From assembly GCA_002498285.1 (NCBI GenBank), contig DAGU01000019.1, forward strand, positions 16,659 through 30,279: a DNA stretch of 13,621 bases, given 5' to 3'. This DNA comes from Methanomassiliicoccus sp. UBA386 (GTDB taxonomy: Archaea > Thermoplasmatota > Thermoplasmata > Methanomassiliicoccales > Methanomassiliicoccaceae). The position numbers and the translations under genes were made by a program. This document shows, one piece after another, positions 1 through 6,488 of this stretch; the stretch's first letter is position 1; each line of letters begins with the position of its first letter. The notes under the pieces are model-generated. The model saw only the letters and a program-made list of their open reading frames with translations, did no database searches and was not told the DNA's origin.

Positions 1-66
1 CTGGAGGACTTCCAGAAAATACTCAAGGCCACCGGCTTTGACAAGCTCGTGGAGGAAAAGAAATGA
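1..66 (+). CDS. hdrC: Heterodisulfide reductase subunit C, C-terminal end (partial)
   Basis: The window opens inside a reading frame that gives 21 residues ending in LVEEKK before TGA at 64-66. The stop overlaps the hdrB start as ATGA. No iron-sulfur motif lies in this short piece. The call rests on the tight overlap with hdrB, since hdrC directly precedes hdrB in most methanogens, and on the fit of the short helical tail to the end of HdrC proteins. HdrC is the small subunit with two [4Fe-4S] clusters that passes electrons to HdrB. The identity is an inference from position. Confidence 0.7.
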   Translation: MEDFQKILKATGFDKLVEEKK

Positions 67-923
67 GTCTGAACAAGAAGTACGCGCTCTTCCTGGGCTG
101 CGTGGCCCCGGCCAGGTACCCTGGCATTGAGGCCGCCACCCGCGAGGTCTGCAAGACCATCGGCATCGACCTGGTGGAGCTGGAGGGCGCTGGCTGCTGC
201 CCCGCCCCCGGTGTCATCAAGTCCTTCGACGAGGACACCTGGCTCGCCATCGCCGCCCGCAACCTGGCTCTCGCCGAGAAGCAGGGCGCCGACATCCTCA
301 CCATCTGCAACGGCTGCTACGGCTCACTGTATGACGCCGCCCACGTCCTGAACGGCAACCCCGAGAGGCTGCGCGCTGTGAACAAGATCCTTAGCGAGGT
401 TGGCCTGGAATACAATGGAGGCACCGTTGTCAGGCACTTCGCCGAGCTTCTGTACAAGGACATCACTCCCGAGAACGTCAAGGTCAATACCAAGAGGTCC
501 CTGGAGGACATGAAGGTCGCGGTCCACTATGGCTGCCACTTCCTGAAGCCCAGCAAGATCAAGGATCTGGACGACCCCGAGAGGCCCCGCATCCTCGACG
601 ATCTCGTGGAGGCAACCGGTGCTGTCAACCTTAACTACCGCGACAAGCAGATGTGCTGCGGCGCGGGCGGCGGCGTCAGGTCCGGCAACCCCGAACTGGC
701 CACTGAGTTCACCGAGTCGAAGCTCAAGAGCATGAAGGAAGCGGGCGCCCAGTACATCATCGATGTATGCCCCTTCTGCCACCTGCAGTTCGACAGGACC
801 CAGAAGGACGTCAAGGGCTACGATCTCCCGGTCATCCACCTGGCCCAGCTCCTCGGCCTCGCCTTCGGCATGCCGGCCAACAAGCTCGGCCTTGACATCC
901 AGGAAGTCCCAGCGAAGCTCTGA
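63..923 (+). CDS. hdrB: CoB-CoM heterodisulfide reductase subunit B
   Basis: This 286-residue protein is the catalytic subunit of heterodisulfide reductase, which reduces CoM-S-S-CoB to the two thiols in the last step of methanogenesis. It has two cysteine-rich CCG domains: C13, C45-C46, C82 and C85 (the last two as CNGC), then C158, C198-C199 (CCGAGGG), C236 and C239 (CPFC). In the solved HdrABC-MvhAGD complex such domains hold the two non-cubane [4Fe-4S] clusters that bind the heterodisulfide. All expected cysteines are present and the length is normal, so the gene looks intact. The start overlaps the hdrC stop by four bases, implying translational coupling. No membrane segment is seen, consistent with the soluble HdrABC type. 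HdrA is not in the window. Proteins with CCG domains also occur in other oxidoreductases, but the hdrC-hdrB arrangement and both full motifs make HdrB by far the best call. Confidence 0.93.
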   Translation: MSLNKKYALFLGCVAPARYPGIEAATREVCKTIGIDLVELEGAGCCPAPGVIKSFDEDTWLAIAARNLALAEKQGADILTICNGCYGSLYDAAHVLNGNPERLRAVNKILSEVGLEYNGGTVVRHFAELLYKDITPENVKVNTKRSLEDMKVAVHYGCHFLKPSKIKDLDDPERPRILDDLVEATGAVNLNYRDKQMCCGAGGGVRSGNPELATEFTESKLKSMKEAGAQYIIDVCPFCHLQFDRTQKDVKGYDLPVIHLAQLLGLAFGMPANKLGLDIQEVPAKL

Positions 924-958
924 GGGCGATACGCTCTCTGATAAACCCCTTACCTTAC

Positions 959-973
959 TTTTCATATTTTTTT
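959..973 (+). terminator. Poly-T terminator after hdrB
   Basis: Two T runs, TTTT at 959-962 and seven T at 967-973, lie 36-50 bases after the hdrB stop in an otherwise GC-rich region. Archaeal RNA polymerase can stop at oligo-T without a strong hairpin, and no clear stem precedes it here. Confidence 0.6.
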
Positions 974-1002
974 GTAATCGTCCCCTTCGGCAGACGGGAA
1001 CG

Positions 1003-1010
1003 TTTATATT
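1003..1010 (+). promoter_or_regulatory. TATA element upstream of the candidate small RNA / S3Ae leader
   Basis: TTTATATT is preceded by the purine-rich GGGAAC, resembling an archaeal BRE plus TATA box. Transcription would begin near 1033. No start codon with a usable frame lies at that distance, so this promoter would serve either a non-coding RNA or a long leader for the S3Ae gene. Confidence 0.45.
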
Positions 1011-1032
1011 GAAGCGGTACACCGGAATAACC

Positions 1033-1094
1033 GGCCAAAAAGGTCGGCCGAGGAGAGAGGAAGGCGATCATCATTCAGACTGGCCTCCTTTTTT
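1033..1094 (+). ncRNA. Candidate small RNA or attenuator ahead of S3Ae
   Basis: A transcript from the TATA element at 1003-1010 would start near 1033 and meet a hairpin followed directly by six T (1089-1094). The hairpin pairs GG (1059-1060) and AGGC (1062-1065) with GCCT (1083-1086) and CC (1087-1088), leaving A1061 bulged and a 17-base loop. The 5' part carries two GGCC segments around AAAAAGGTC that could also pair. The predicted RNA of about 62 bases has no credible reading frame. A second TATA box for S3Ae lies just after the T run. I do not recognise an RNA family; this is inferred from promoter and terminator placement only. Confidence 0.27.
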
Positions 1095-1110
1095 CGCTAG
1101 TCAAAAGAAA

Positions 1111-1116
1111 TATATA
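1111..1116 (+). promoter_or_regulatory. TATA box of the S3Ae gene
   Basis: TATATA preceded by AAAAGAAA forms a strong BRE/TATA. Start of transcription would fall near 1138, giving a leader of about 28 bases that includes the GGAG ribosome site at 1154-1157. Confidence 0.65.
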
Positions 1117-1165
1117 GGGAAACTCTCTTCCGTCATCCCTCGATTACTTTCACGGAGTGTTTCAC

Positions 1166-1969
1166 ATGGCTGTTAAGAAAGGTAAGGCCGCCGCTCGTAA
1201 GGTCAAGGACAAGTGGAAGGCTAAGGAGTGGTACAAGATCTACGCTCCGCGCATGTTCAACCAGGTCGAGCTTGGGGAGACTCCCAGTTCCGACCCCTCA
1301 TCCATCATGGGCCGGCAGGCCGAGGTCACCGTCCACGAGCTGACCGGCGACTTCTCCAAGATGCACATCAAGATCCGCTTCCGCGTGGACGAGGTCAAGG
1401 GCCTCGAGGCCCATACGGTGTTCACCGGTCATGAGCTCACCTCTGACTATGTCAGGAGGCTTACCCGCAGAAAGAGGACCAAGACCGATCACGTCATCGA
1501 CGTCCGCACCAAGGATGGATATCTCATCAGGCTCAAGCCGATGAGCATCACCGAGCAGAGGATCCAGGCCGCCCAGGAGACCGCCATACGTGGCCTCATG
1601 TACAGCTCCCTGCAATCCTCCGTGACCGATATGACCGTCTCCGAACTGGTCAAGTCGATCATCTCCGGCGAGCTCACCAGGGACCTGTCCAACGCCTGCA
1701 AGGTCATAATACCCATAAAGAGGATCGAGATTCGCAGGAGCGAGGTCCTGGAAGCCGGCACTCCGTCTGCTGAGGAGCTCTCCATCCAGGAAAGGTTTGG
1801 TCAGGAGGCTGCCGCGGCAGCCGCTGAGGCCGCTTCGGAAGAGGACGAGGAGCCCGAGGAGGAAGTCGAAGAGGAAGTCGAAGAGGAATCCGAGGAGGAC
1901 ACCTCTGAGGACGAAGCCTCTGAGGACGAGGCCTCCGAGGAAGAAGAGGTCGTTCCGGAAGAAGAGTAA
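1166..1969 (+). CDS. rps3ae: 30S ribosomal protein S3Ae (eS1) with acidic C-terminal tail
   Basis: The protein has 267 residues. Its N-terminus (MAVKKGKAAARK, then KDKWKAKEWYKIYAPRMFN) and the core through about residue 200 match archaeal/eukaryotic S3Ae, a small-subunit protein near the mRNA exit side of the platform. I chose the ATG at 1166 over an in-frame GTG at 1157 because GGAG at 1154-1157 is spaced eight bases from the ATG and the GTG overlaps it. After an alanine-rich linker (about 213-224), residues 225-267 form a tail in which about 30 of 43 residues are Glu or Asp, with short internal repeats (EEEV, SEDEA). Typical archaeal S3Ae proteins are, from memory, near 200-220 residues, so this is an extension. 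A tRNA-Met gene follows 15 bases after the stop and is probably co-transcribed. Confidence 0.95.
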   Translation: MAVKKGKAAARKVKDKWKAKEWYKIYAPRMFNQVELGETPSSDPSSIMGRQAEVTVHELTGDFSKMHIKIRFRVDEVKGLEAHTVFTGHELTSDYVRRLTRRKRTKTDHVIDVRTKDGYLIRLKPMSITEQRIQAAQETAIRGLMYSSLQSSVTDMTVSELVKSIISGELTRDLSNACKVIIPIKRIEIRRSEVLEAGTPSAEELSIQERFGQEAAAAAAEAASEEDEEPEEEVEEEVEEESEEDTSEDEASEDEASEEEEVVPEEE

Positions 1970-1984
1970 ACCCCTTCAACAAAT

Positions 1985-2088
1985 GCCGGGGTGGCTCAGC
2001 CTGGCGGAGCGACGGACTCATATGGCCCGGGCGCCTTGCCCGGATCCGAGAGATCCGTAGGTCATGGGTTCAAATCCCATTCCCGGCA
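1985..2088 (+). tRNA. tRNA-Met(CAT), elongator type, with intron
   Basis: The acceptor stem GCCGGGG (1985-1991) pairs with TCCCGGC (2081-2087) with one G-U, and the discriminator is A2088. The D stem is GCTC/GAGC, the anticodon stem ACGGA (2012-2016) pairs with TCCGT (2054-2058), and the T stem ATGGG/CCCAT encloses TTCAAAT. Removing 2023-2052 gives a normal seven-base loop CTCATAA with anticodon CAT at 2019-2021. The GCCGGGG acceptor is that of archaeal elongator tRNA-Met, not the initiator or tRNA-Ile2. CCA is not encoded. No TATA box lies within the 15 bases after S3Ae, so it is likely cut out of the S3Ae transcript. Confidence 0.95.
2023..2052 (+). other. tRNA-Met intron at position 37/38
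   Basis: This 30-base insert lies exactly one base 3' of the anticodon, the usual archaeal site. Its hairpin is CCGGGC (2027-2032) with GCCCGG (2038-2043) and loop GCCTT. The central helix of a bulge-helix-bulge would be CTC (2017-2019) with GAG (2048-2050); a fourth pair would be an A-C mismatch, or G2024-G2025 may pair with C2046-C2047. The three-base bulge AGA (2051-2053) spans the 3' splice site. It should be a substrate of archaeal tRNA endonuclease, although the motif is slightly relaxed. Confidence 0.9.
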
Positions 2089-2134
2089 CCTCCCTTTTCT
2101 CTTCCACCCATTCCGTCGGGCCAGCTCGGTCCAC

Positions 2135-2145
2135 TTATTTACATA
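2135..2145 (+). promoter_or_regulatory. TATA-like promoter of the ArsA-type ATPase gene
   Basis: TTATTTACATA is centred about 33 bases before the ATG at 2173; a second AT-rich stretch, TAAATAAA, lies at 2151-2158. No Shine-Dalgarno sequence precedes the ATG, so the mRNA is probably leaderless or nearly so. Confidence 0.5.
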
Positions 2146-2172
2146 CAGGTTAAATAAACCGTCCGCTCTTTG

Positions 2173-3378
2173 ATGGCCGGTGATATTCTGAGGATCCTCA
2201 TATACACCGGCAAGGGCGGGGTGGGCAAGACCTCCGTGGCCGTGGCCACCGCGCTCCGCGCCGCCCGGATGGGCTACAAGACCATGTTGATGTCCACCGA
2301 TGCCGCCCACTCCGTATCCGACTCCCTGGAGGTGCCTCTCTCAGGAAAGGCCACCAAGGTTGAGGAGAACCTGGACGCCATGGAGGTGGACATGCTATAT
2401 GAGCTGGAGACCCGATGGAAGGAGGTCCAGCGCTACGTTACCAACTTCATGATGTCCCAGGGAATGGACGGCATCACGTCAAAGGAGATGGCCGTGCTGC
2501 CCGGCATGGAGCTGATGTCCGCGTTGTTCTACGTGGAGGACTTCTACAAGAGGGACGCCTACGATCTGGTGGTCATGGACACCGCGCCCACGGGAGAGAC
2601 GCTTCGGCTACTCAGCTTCCCGGAGGTCTCGGAATGGTACAGCGAGAGGCTGTACAAGATGATGAAGAACATGCTCAAGCTCGCCCGGATGACCGTGGGC
2701 AGGATGGTCGATACCCCCCTGCCGTCGGAGGAGCTCCTCCGAGACCTGGAGGACCTGGCCGCCCGCATGCGCCGCGTCCAGGGCATACTGACCGATCCAG
2801 AGGTCACCTCCATCCGCCTGGTGGTCAACCCGGAAAAGATGGTCATCAACGAGACCAAGCGGGCGTTCACATATTTCTGCCTGTACGGCCTTACGGTGGA
2901 TGGCCTGATCGTCAACCGCCTCTATCCGGAGGAGAGCGACGTCTATTTCAAGGACAAGCTCGAGGAGCAGCGCAAGTACATGCAGGTGATAAAAGAGTCG
3001 TTCAGCCCCCTGCAGGTCATGACCTCCTATCAGCAGCCCGTGGAGCTGGTAGGCATAAGGTCGCTGGAGAAGCTGGGAGACATGGTGTTTGGGGACATCG
3101 ATCCCACGGTGCCGCTGTCCCTGGACAAGCCGTTGGAGATATTCACCGATGGCGAGTTCGATGTGATATCGATCAAGCTGCCCTTTACCATGAAGGAGCA
3201 GGTCAATCTCTTCAAGACGGCCGACAGCCTGTTGGTGGAAGTGGGCCATTACCGACGCTCGGTCACGTTGCCGTTCACGCTGGCCAGCAAGGAACCGGTC
3301 AAGGCGGAGTTCAAGGATGATAGGCTACTAGTCAAATTCAGGGAGGAGCACAAGGATGACAGGACCCGAGCAAGCTGA
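2173..3378 (+). CDS. ArsA/GET3-family ATPase with C-terminal Hsp20-like domain
   Basis: This 401-residue ATPase belongs to the SIMIBI class that includes bacterial ArsA (arsenite efflux) and eukaryotic/archaeal GET3 (tail-anchored protein targeting). The deviant Walker A is GKGGVGKTS (13-21), switch I is STDAAHSVSDS (41-51; the family norm is DPAHS), and switch II is DTAPTGET from D136. The last 75 or so residues (about 325-393) look like the ArsA HSP20-like beta domain, with the FDVISIKLPF and YRRSVTLPF strands. No GET3-type CxxC zinc motif is visible and there is only one ATPase half, so it would act as a homodimer. I prefer the ATG at 2173 over the preceding TTG because the promoter spacing suggests a leaderless start. 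It overlaps the next gene by 23 bases. No arsenic genes are near, so a chaperone or targeting role is at least as likely as arsenite transport. Confidence 0.88.
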   Translation: MAGDILRILIYTGKGGVGKTSVAVATALRAARMGYKTMLMSTDAAHSVSDSLEVPLSGKATKVEENLDAMEVDMLYELETRWKEVQRYVTNFMMSQGMDGITSKEMAVLPGMELMSALFYVEDFYKRDAYDLVVMDTAPTGETLRLLSFPEVSEWYSERLYKMMKNMLKLARMTVGRMVDTPLPSEELLRDLEDLAARMRRVQGILTDPEVTSIRLVVNPEKMVINETKRAFTYFCLYGLTVDGLIVNRLYPEESDVYFKDKLEEQRKYMQVIKESFSPLQVMTSYQQPVELVGIRSLEKLGDMVFGDIDPTVPLSLDKPLEIFTDGEFDVISIKLPFTMKEQVNLFKTADSLLVEVGHYRRSVTLPFTLASKEPVKAEFKDDRLLVKFREEHKDDRTRAS

Positions 3379-3715
3379 AACGCCTGAAATGAGCGAAGAG
3401 GAGCGCGAGGCGCTAAGGGCACGGAAGATAAAGGCCGACGCGGAGAGGATGTCCGAGGCCATGTTCAGCAGGGAGGCCCGCGACCACCTGGTGCGCGCCG
3501 GCACCGAGATGGTGCTGGCCATCGATGCGATGCTGCCGCGCGATCTCATCCCCCCGGAGGTGAGGGAGCACTACCTGGCCGCCAAGCGCGAGACCATCCT
3601 TCTCATGAAGGCCATCCTGGACGCCCAGCTGGGCATGGTGGAGGACCTCGGGAAGCCGGTGGAGAAGCGCGAGGACGAAGTAGAGCCGGGACTGCGGAAG
3701 ATCCAGCTGGAATGA
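3356..3715 (+). CDS. Small helical protein coupled to the ArsA-type ATPase, function unknown
   Basis: The 119-residue product is rich in charge and predicted to be almost wholly helical: an acidic N-terminus (about 1-20), a basic/acidic helix (20-45), then RDHLVRAGTEMVLAIDAMLP and a helix ending near LGMVEDLG. There is no signal peptide, cysteine cluster or membrane segment. The ATG at 3356 follows GGGAGGAG (3341-3348) at seven bases, and the gene overlaps the end of the ATPase gene by 23 bases, so it is surely translated and coupled to it. I do not recognise the family. The pairing suggests a partner or adaptor of the ATPase, which is inference only. Its stop codon directly abuts the stop of the convergent CBS gene. 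Confidence 0.8.
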   Translation: MTGPEQAETPEMSEEEREALRARKIKADAERMSEAMFSREARDHLVRAGTEMVLAIDAMLPRDLIPPEVREHYLAAKRETILLMKAILDAQLGMVEDLGKPVEKREDEVEPGLRKIQLE

Positions 3716-4306
3716 TCACTGGGTAGGGTCCCGGACGAACAGCTCTCGGCATTCGGAGCACAGCAGGCCCCCGCGGCCGCTGGCCCCGCCCGTTTGCCTG
3801 AGATCGTACGAGTAGTTCTCGCAGTTCTCGCAGTATCCGGCCATGGAGACCGGCTCCCGCTCGACATCCACTGGCATCGATATGCCCCTCCATTCCCGTG
3901 TCAGCTCGATGAGCGACGGCGACAGCCTGGTGATGTCGTTCTCGGTGAGCATTCCTATCAGCTGATCGCCCACCACCACGGGCAGGCGGCGCAGCCGCAG
4001 CCTGCCCATTTTCCTTCCCGCGTCGGCCACGCTCTCCTTCGGCCCGATCGTCACCAGCGGGCTGCTCATGATGTCCCCCGCCCTGACCTCCGTGGGGATC
4101 CTGTTCTCGGCCACGATCTTCTCCACGAAGTCGCGCTCGGTGACTATGCCCACCGGCCGTCCGTCGTCGAGAATGATGACGCTGCCCACCTTCCAGGACC
4201 GCATAAGGACGCCGATGTCCCTGGCCGTCAGGTTGGGAGAACCTATGACTGGCACCTTGGTCATGATATCCTCGACGTAAATATCCCGCACGCGCTCCAT
4301 GGCCAT
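3716..4306 (-). CDS. CBS-pair protein with C-terminal zinc ribbon
   Basis: The 196-residue product has two CBS motifs: about 9-65 (VEDIMTKVPV, ending VGIVTERDF) and about 74-128 (AGDIMSSPLV, ending LIGMLTENDITRL). Such Bateman modules bind adenine nucleotides or S-adenosylmethionine and usually sense energy or metabolite state. A linker leads to C159-x2-C162 and C183-x2-C186, a zinc ribbon or rubredoxin-like knuckle. There is no enzyme domain, so it is probably a stand-alone sensor or a regulator of a partner protein. The frame stays open upstream to 4762, but the CBS homology starts at the chosen ATG and an AT-rich element on this strand sits about 29 bases before it, suggesting a leaderless start. 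A second ATG two codons later is also possible. Gene ends meet the preceding convergent gene with no spacer. Confidence 0.88.
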   Translation of the reverse strand: MAMERVRDIYVEDIMTKVPVIGSPNLTARDIGVLMRSWKVGSVIILDDGRPVGIVTERDFVEKIVAENRIPTEVRAGDIMSSPLVTIGPKESVADAGRKMGRLRLRRLPVVVGDQLIGMLTENDITRLSPSLIELTREWRGISMPVDVEREPVSMAGYCENCENYSYDLRQTGGASGRGGLLCSECRELFVRDPTQ

Positions 4307-4328
4307 GTGGATTGGATGATAGCACGGC

Positions 4329-4340
4329 CTAGAAATAGAT
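4329..4340 (-). promoter_or_regulatory. TATA-like promoter of the CBS/zinc-ribbon gene
   Basis: On the minus strand this reads ATCTATTTCTAG, centred about 29 bases before the ATG at 4306. The spacing fits a leaderless archaeal mRNA. The element is a weak match to the consensus. Confidence 0.4.
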
Positions 4341-4582
4341 TTCATACTTCCTGAGCGCGGCGCACCGGCAACATATTTCCTCCATAAGGCGTCGCGTAAA
4401 TAAACGGCGGTCAAGGGTCCAACAGGTCCGCGATGCCAGATCTGCGGCGGCACGGTCACACTTAACGGCGCTGACGGGGGCAGCGTGCGATCCGCCCTTA
4501 CAGAGGCTCTGCGGTGAACATCGAAGCGCTCCAGGAGATCTGAGGTGAGAGTTGGGCAGCCGATGCAGCACTTTCGATAACC

Positions 4583-4590
4583 CATAAATG
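4583..4590 (+). promoter_or_regulatory. TATA box of the AMMECR1-pyrC-YkgJ operon
   Basis: CATAAATG, centred near 4586, would place the transcription start near 4612, about a dozen bases before the ATG at 4625. A GAGGG at 4614-4618 could serve as a short ribosome site. There are no other promoters visible before the next two genes, which are tightly packed. Confidence 0.5.
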
Positions 4591-4624
4591 CCATCAACAG
4601 GATAATGGTCCCTGAGGGACGTCC

Positions 4625-5227
4625 ATGAAGAACAGCGAAGGTGAGATCGCGGTGCACATGGCCAGGGAGGTTGTCGATGCCGAAGCGAGGGGAAAGGAGA
4701 CCGGCCACTTGGACGCGCCGGGGAGCTTCCGCGAGAAGCGCGGGGCCTTCGTGACCCTTCATACCTATCCGGCCAATCGACTGAGGGGCTGCATCGGCTT
4801 CCCGGAGCCGGTCTTCTCATTGGCCAGCGCGCTGGTCCAGGCGGCCCAGCACGCCTGCCACGATCCTCGGTTCCCCGATCTGGACGAGAGTGAACTGGAC
4901 AGCATCATCGTGGAGGTCTCCATTCTCACTCCTCCCAAGGCGGTCGAGGTCTCCGATCCCCGCCAGCTTCCGGAGGTGGTCCAAGTGGGCGTTGACGGCC
5001 TCATCGTGGAACGCGGACCGTACCGCGGCCTGCTGCTGCCCCAGGTCCCGATGGAGTGGGGCTGGGACGCCGAAGAGTTCTTGGCCCAGACATGTGTAAA
5101 GGCGGGTATGAGCCCCGATATGTGGTTTGACGACCAAACCCGCTTCTACACTTTCCAGGCGGAGGTGTTCTCTGAGGAGGCGCCCCGGGGGAAAGTATCG
5201 AGGAAAGAGATGGGCGGGTGCAGGTAG
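4625..5227 (+). CDS. AMMECR1 family protein
   Basis: The 200-residue product carries the family's invariant motif LRGCIG (residues 53-58) after GAFVTL (40-45), followed by helices and strands typical of AMMECR1 (SALVQAAQHACHDPRF, EVSILTPP, GVDGLIVE, GLLLPQV). AMMECR1 proteins are found in nearly all archaea and in eukaryotes; a biochemical role is not established, though fusions with Memo and radical-SAM proteins link it to redox or nucleic-acid modification chemistry. The cysteine of LRGCIG is conserved and may be catalytic. Length and ends look complete. One base separates its stop from the pyrC start, so the two are co-transcribed. Confidence 0.92.
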   Translation: MKNSEGEIAVHMAREVVDAEARGKETGHLDAPGSFREKRGAFVTLHTYPANRLRGCIGFPEPVFSLASALVQAAQHACHDPRFPDLDESELDSIIVEVSILTPPKAVEVSDPRQLPEVVQVGVDGLIVERGPYRGLLLPQVPMEWGWDAEEFLAQTCVKAGMSPDMWFDDQTRFYTFQAEVFSEEAPRGKVSRKEMGGCR

Positions 5228-5228
5228 A

Positions 5229-6488
5229 ATGGACCTGGTGGTGGAAGGCCGCGCCTACGTGCGCGGGAAGCTGGGCCGCTGGGCCATTGGCATCGAGGAT
5301 GGGCGAATCGCCGAGATATCGAGAACCATACGGGGCGGCGAGCGCATGGACCTTGGCGACCTGATCATACTGCCGGGAGCGATCGACCCCCATGTGCATT
5401 TCCGCGATCCGGGCATGACCGACAAGGAGGACTTCTCCACTGGGACGCTGGCGGCCGCCTGCGGGGGCGTCACCACGGTCCTGGACATGCCCAATACGCT
5501 TCCGCCCTCGGTCTCGACGGACAAGCTGGCTGAGAAGAAGGAAGCGATCTCCAGAAAGGCCTGGGTCGATTACGGCCTCTTCGGCGGCTGCATACCAGGC
5601 GCCCGCGTCGAGCAGATGGCCCCCATGGTCGTGGGCTTCAAGGTCTTCATGGGCTCCTCCACCGGCCGCCTCCTGGTGGCGGAAGACCGGGACCTGGCAG
5701 GGATCGCCGCGCGGGTGAAGCGAACTGGGAAGGTGCTCAGCGTCCATGCCGAGGATGAGGGCATGATACGGCATGAAACGGGGAAGGCCCTGGCCGACCA
5801 TCTTCGCAACAGGCCGGCCGCTGCCGAGGTCTCAGCCATCCGCCGGCTTTCCTCATTGGACTGCCCTATCAACGTATGCCATGTCTCCTCGGCGGAGGGC
5901 CTGCAAGCGCTGGAATCACTTTCGTTCACTACGGAGGTCACCGCGCACCACATGCTGCTGGACCGGGACAGCGAGGGAGGAGCGTACCTCAAGGTCAACC
6001 CCCCCCTCCGGACCAAGGAGGACCGCCTCGCTCTTTTCCAGGCGTTCGTCTCGGGCCGCATCGACATGCTCGGTTCGGACCATGCGCCTCATACCATCGA
6101 GGAGAAGGAGCAGGAGTTCGATGTCGCCCCGTCCGGCGTGCCGGGGGTGGAGACCACTGTACCCATGATGCTGGCGTTCATGAAACGCGGAACGCTGCCG
6201 ATGGAAGTGCTGGTGAGTGCCATGGCCGAGAAACCGGCCTCGAGGTTCAACCTCAACAAGGGCCGCCTCGAGGTCGGTCGTGATGCCGACCTCATGGTGG
6301 TCGACCCCCGCGCGGCCGCACCCATAAAGGTTAATTACCTTCACAGCAAGTGCGGCTGGACCCCCTTCGAGGGCCGGGAAGCCATCTTCCCCCGCATGGT
6401 GTTCGTGCGGGGCGAACTGGTGGTGGAGGACGGGGAGCCGGTCGGAGAGCGGGCGGGAAGGGATGTCGTTGCTGCCGAGCGATCTTGA
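5229..6488 (+). CDS. pyrC: Dihydroorotase
   Basis: This 419-residue enzyme catalyses the reversible cyclisation of N-carbamoyl-aspartate to dihydroorotate, the third step of pyrimidine synthesis. It belongs to the amidohydrolase superfamily, class I dihydroorotase group. Metal ligands are visible: H55 and H57 in DPHVHFRDPG, K138 (FKVFMG, the expected carboxylated lysine), H173 (VHAED), H218 (CHVSS) and catalytic D284 (GSDHAPHT). The frame is open upstream to 5127, but the beta-strand start MDLVVEG and the position one base after the AMMECR1 stop support the ATG at 5229. The 3' end overlaps the next gene by 26 bases. Allantoinase and hydantoinase share the fold; the FRDPG motif and GSDHAPHT favour dihydroorotase. 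Aspartate transcarbamoylase genes are not in view. Confidence 0.93.
   Translation: MDLVVEGRAYVRGKLGRWAIGIEDGRIAEISRTIRGGERMDLGDLIILPGAIDPHVHFRDPGMTDKEDFSTGTLAAACGGVTTVLDMPNTLPPSVSTDKLAEKKEAISRKAWVDYGLFGGCIPGARVEQMAPMVVGFKVFMGSSTGRLLVAEDRDLAGIAARVKRTGKVLSVHAEDEGMIRHETGKALADHLRNRPAAAEVSAIRRLSSLDCPINVCHVSSAEGLQALESLSFTTEVTAHHMLLDRDSEGGAYLKVNPPLRTKEDRLALFQAFVSGRIDMLGSDHAPHTIEEKEQEFDVAPSGVPGVETTVPMMLAFMKRGTLPMEVLVSAMAEKPASRFNLNKGRLEVGRDADLMVVDPRAAAPIKVNYLHSKCGWTPFEGREAIFPRMVFVRGELVVEDGEPVGERAGRDVVAAERS

Larger units (their letters stand above)
4307..4624. other. Divergent intergenic region between the CBS gene and AMMECR1
   Basis: This 318-base stretch holds the leftward promoter of the CBS gene (4329-4340) and the rightward promoter of AMMECR1 (4583-4590). 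A further TATA-like TAAATAAA at 4397-4404 reads rightward but no gene follows at a fitting distance; the ATG at 4433 opens only ten codons. The minus-strand frame of the CBS gene is open across it, without signs of coding. I see no RNA gene. Confidence 0.5.

Noticed and set aside
1064..1078. CTGA plus ATGATGA on the minus strand, resembling D' and C' boxes of a C/D guide RNA
   Set aside because: The boxes directly abut, and no outer C or D box is found at a suitable distance on either side.
1157..1165. GTG start three codons upstream for S3Ae
   Set aside because: It overlaps the GGAG ribosome site, and MAVKKGK from 1166 is the usual family start.
1797..2060. Arginine/serine-rich frame overlapping the S3Ae tail and tRNA
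   Set aside because: It is a shadow of the GA-rich repeats and runs through a tRNA gene.
4310..4355. Near-match to a C box (GGATGAT) and a CTGA 40 bases on
   Set aside because: The C box is off consensus, no stem flanks the pair, and the region overlaps the CBS promoter.
4433..4465. Ten-codon leaderless frame behind TAAATAAA at 4397-4404
   Set aside because: Too short, with no ribosome site and no evidence of conservation.
4307..4762. Upstream extension of the CBS protein frame on the minus strand
   Set aside because: It lies antisense to AMMECR1 and its promoter, adds no recognisable domain, and the TATA-like element at 4329-4340 falls inside it.
5127..5228. Extended N-terminus for dihydroorotase from an upstream start
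   Set aside because: It lies inside AMMECR1 in another frame, gives an arginine-rich unconserved sequence, and the fold starts at MDLVVEG.
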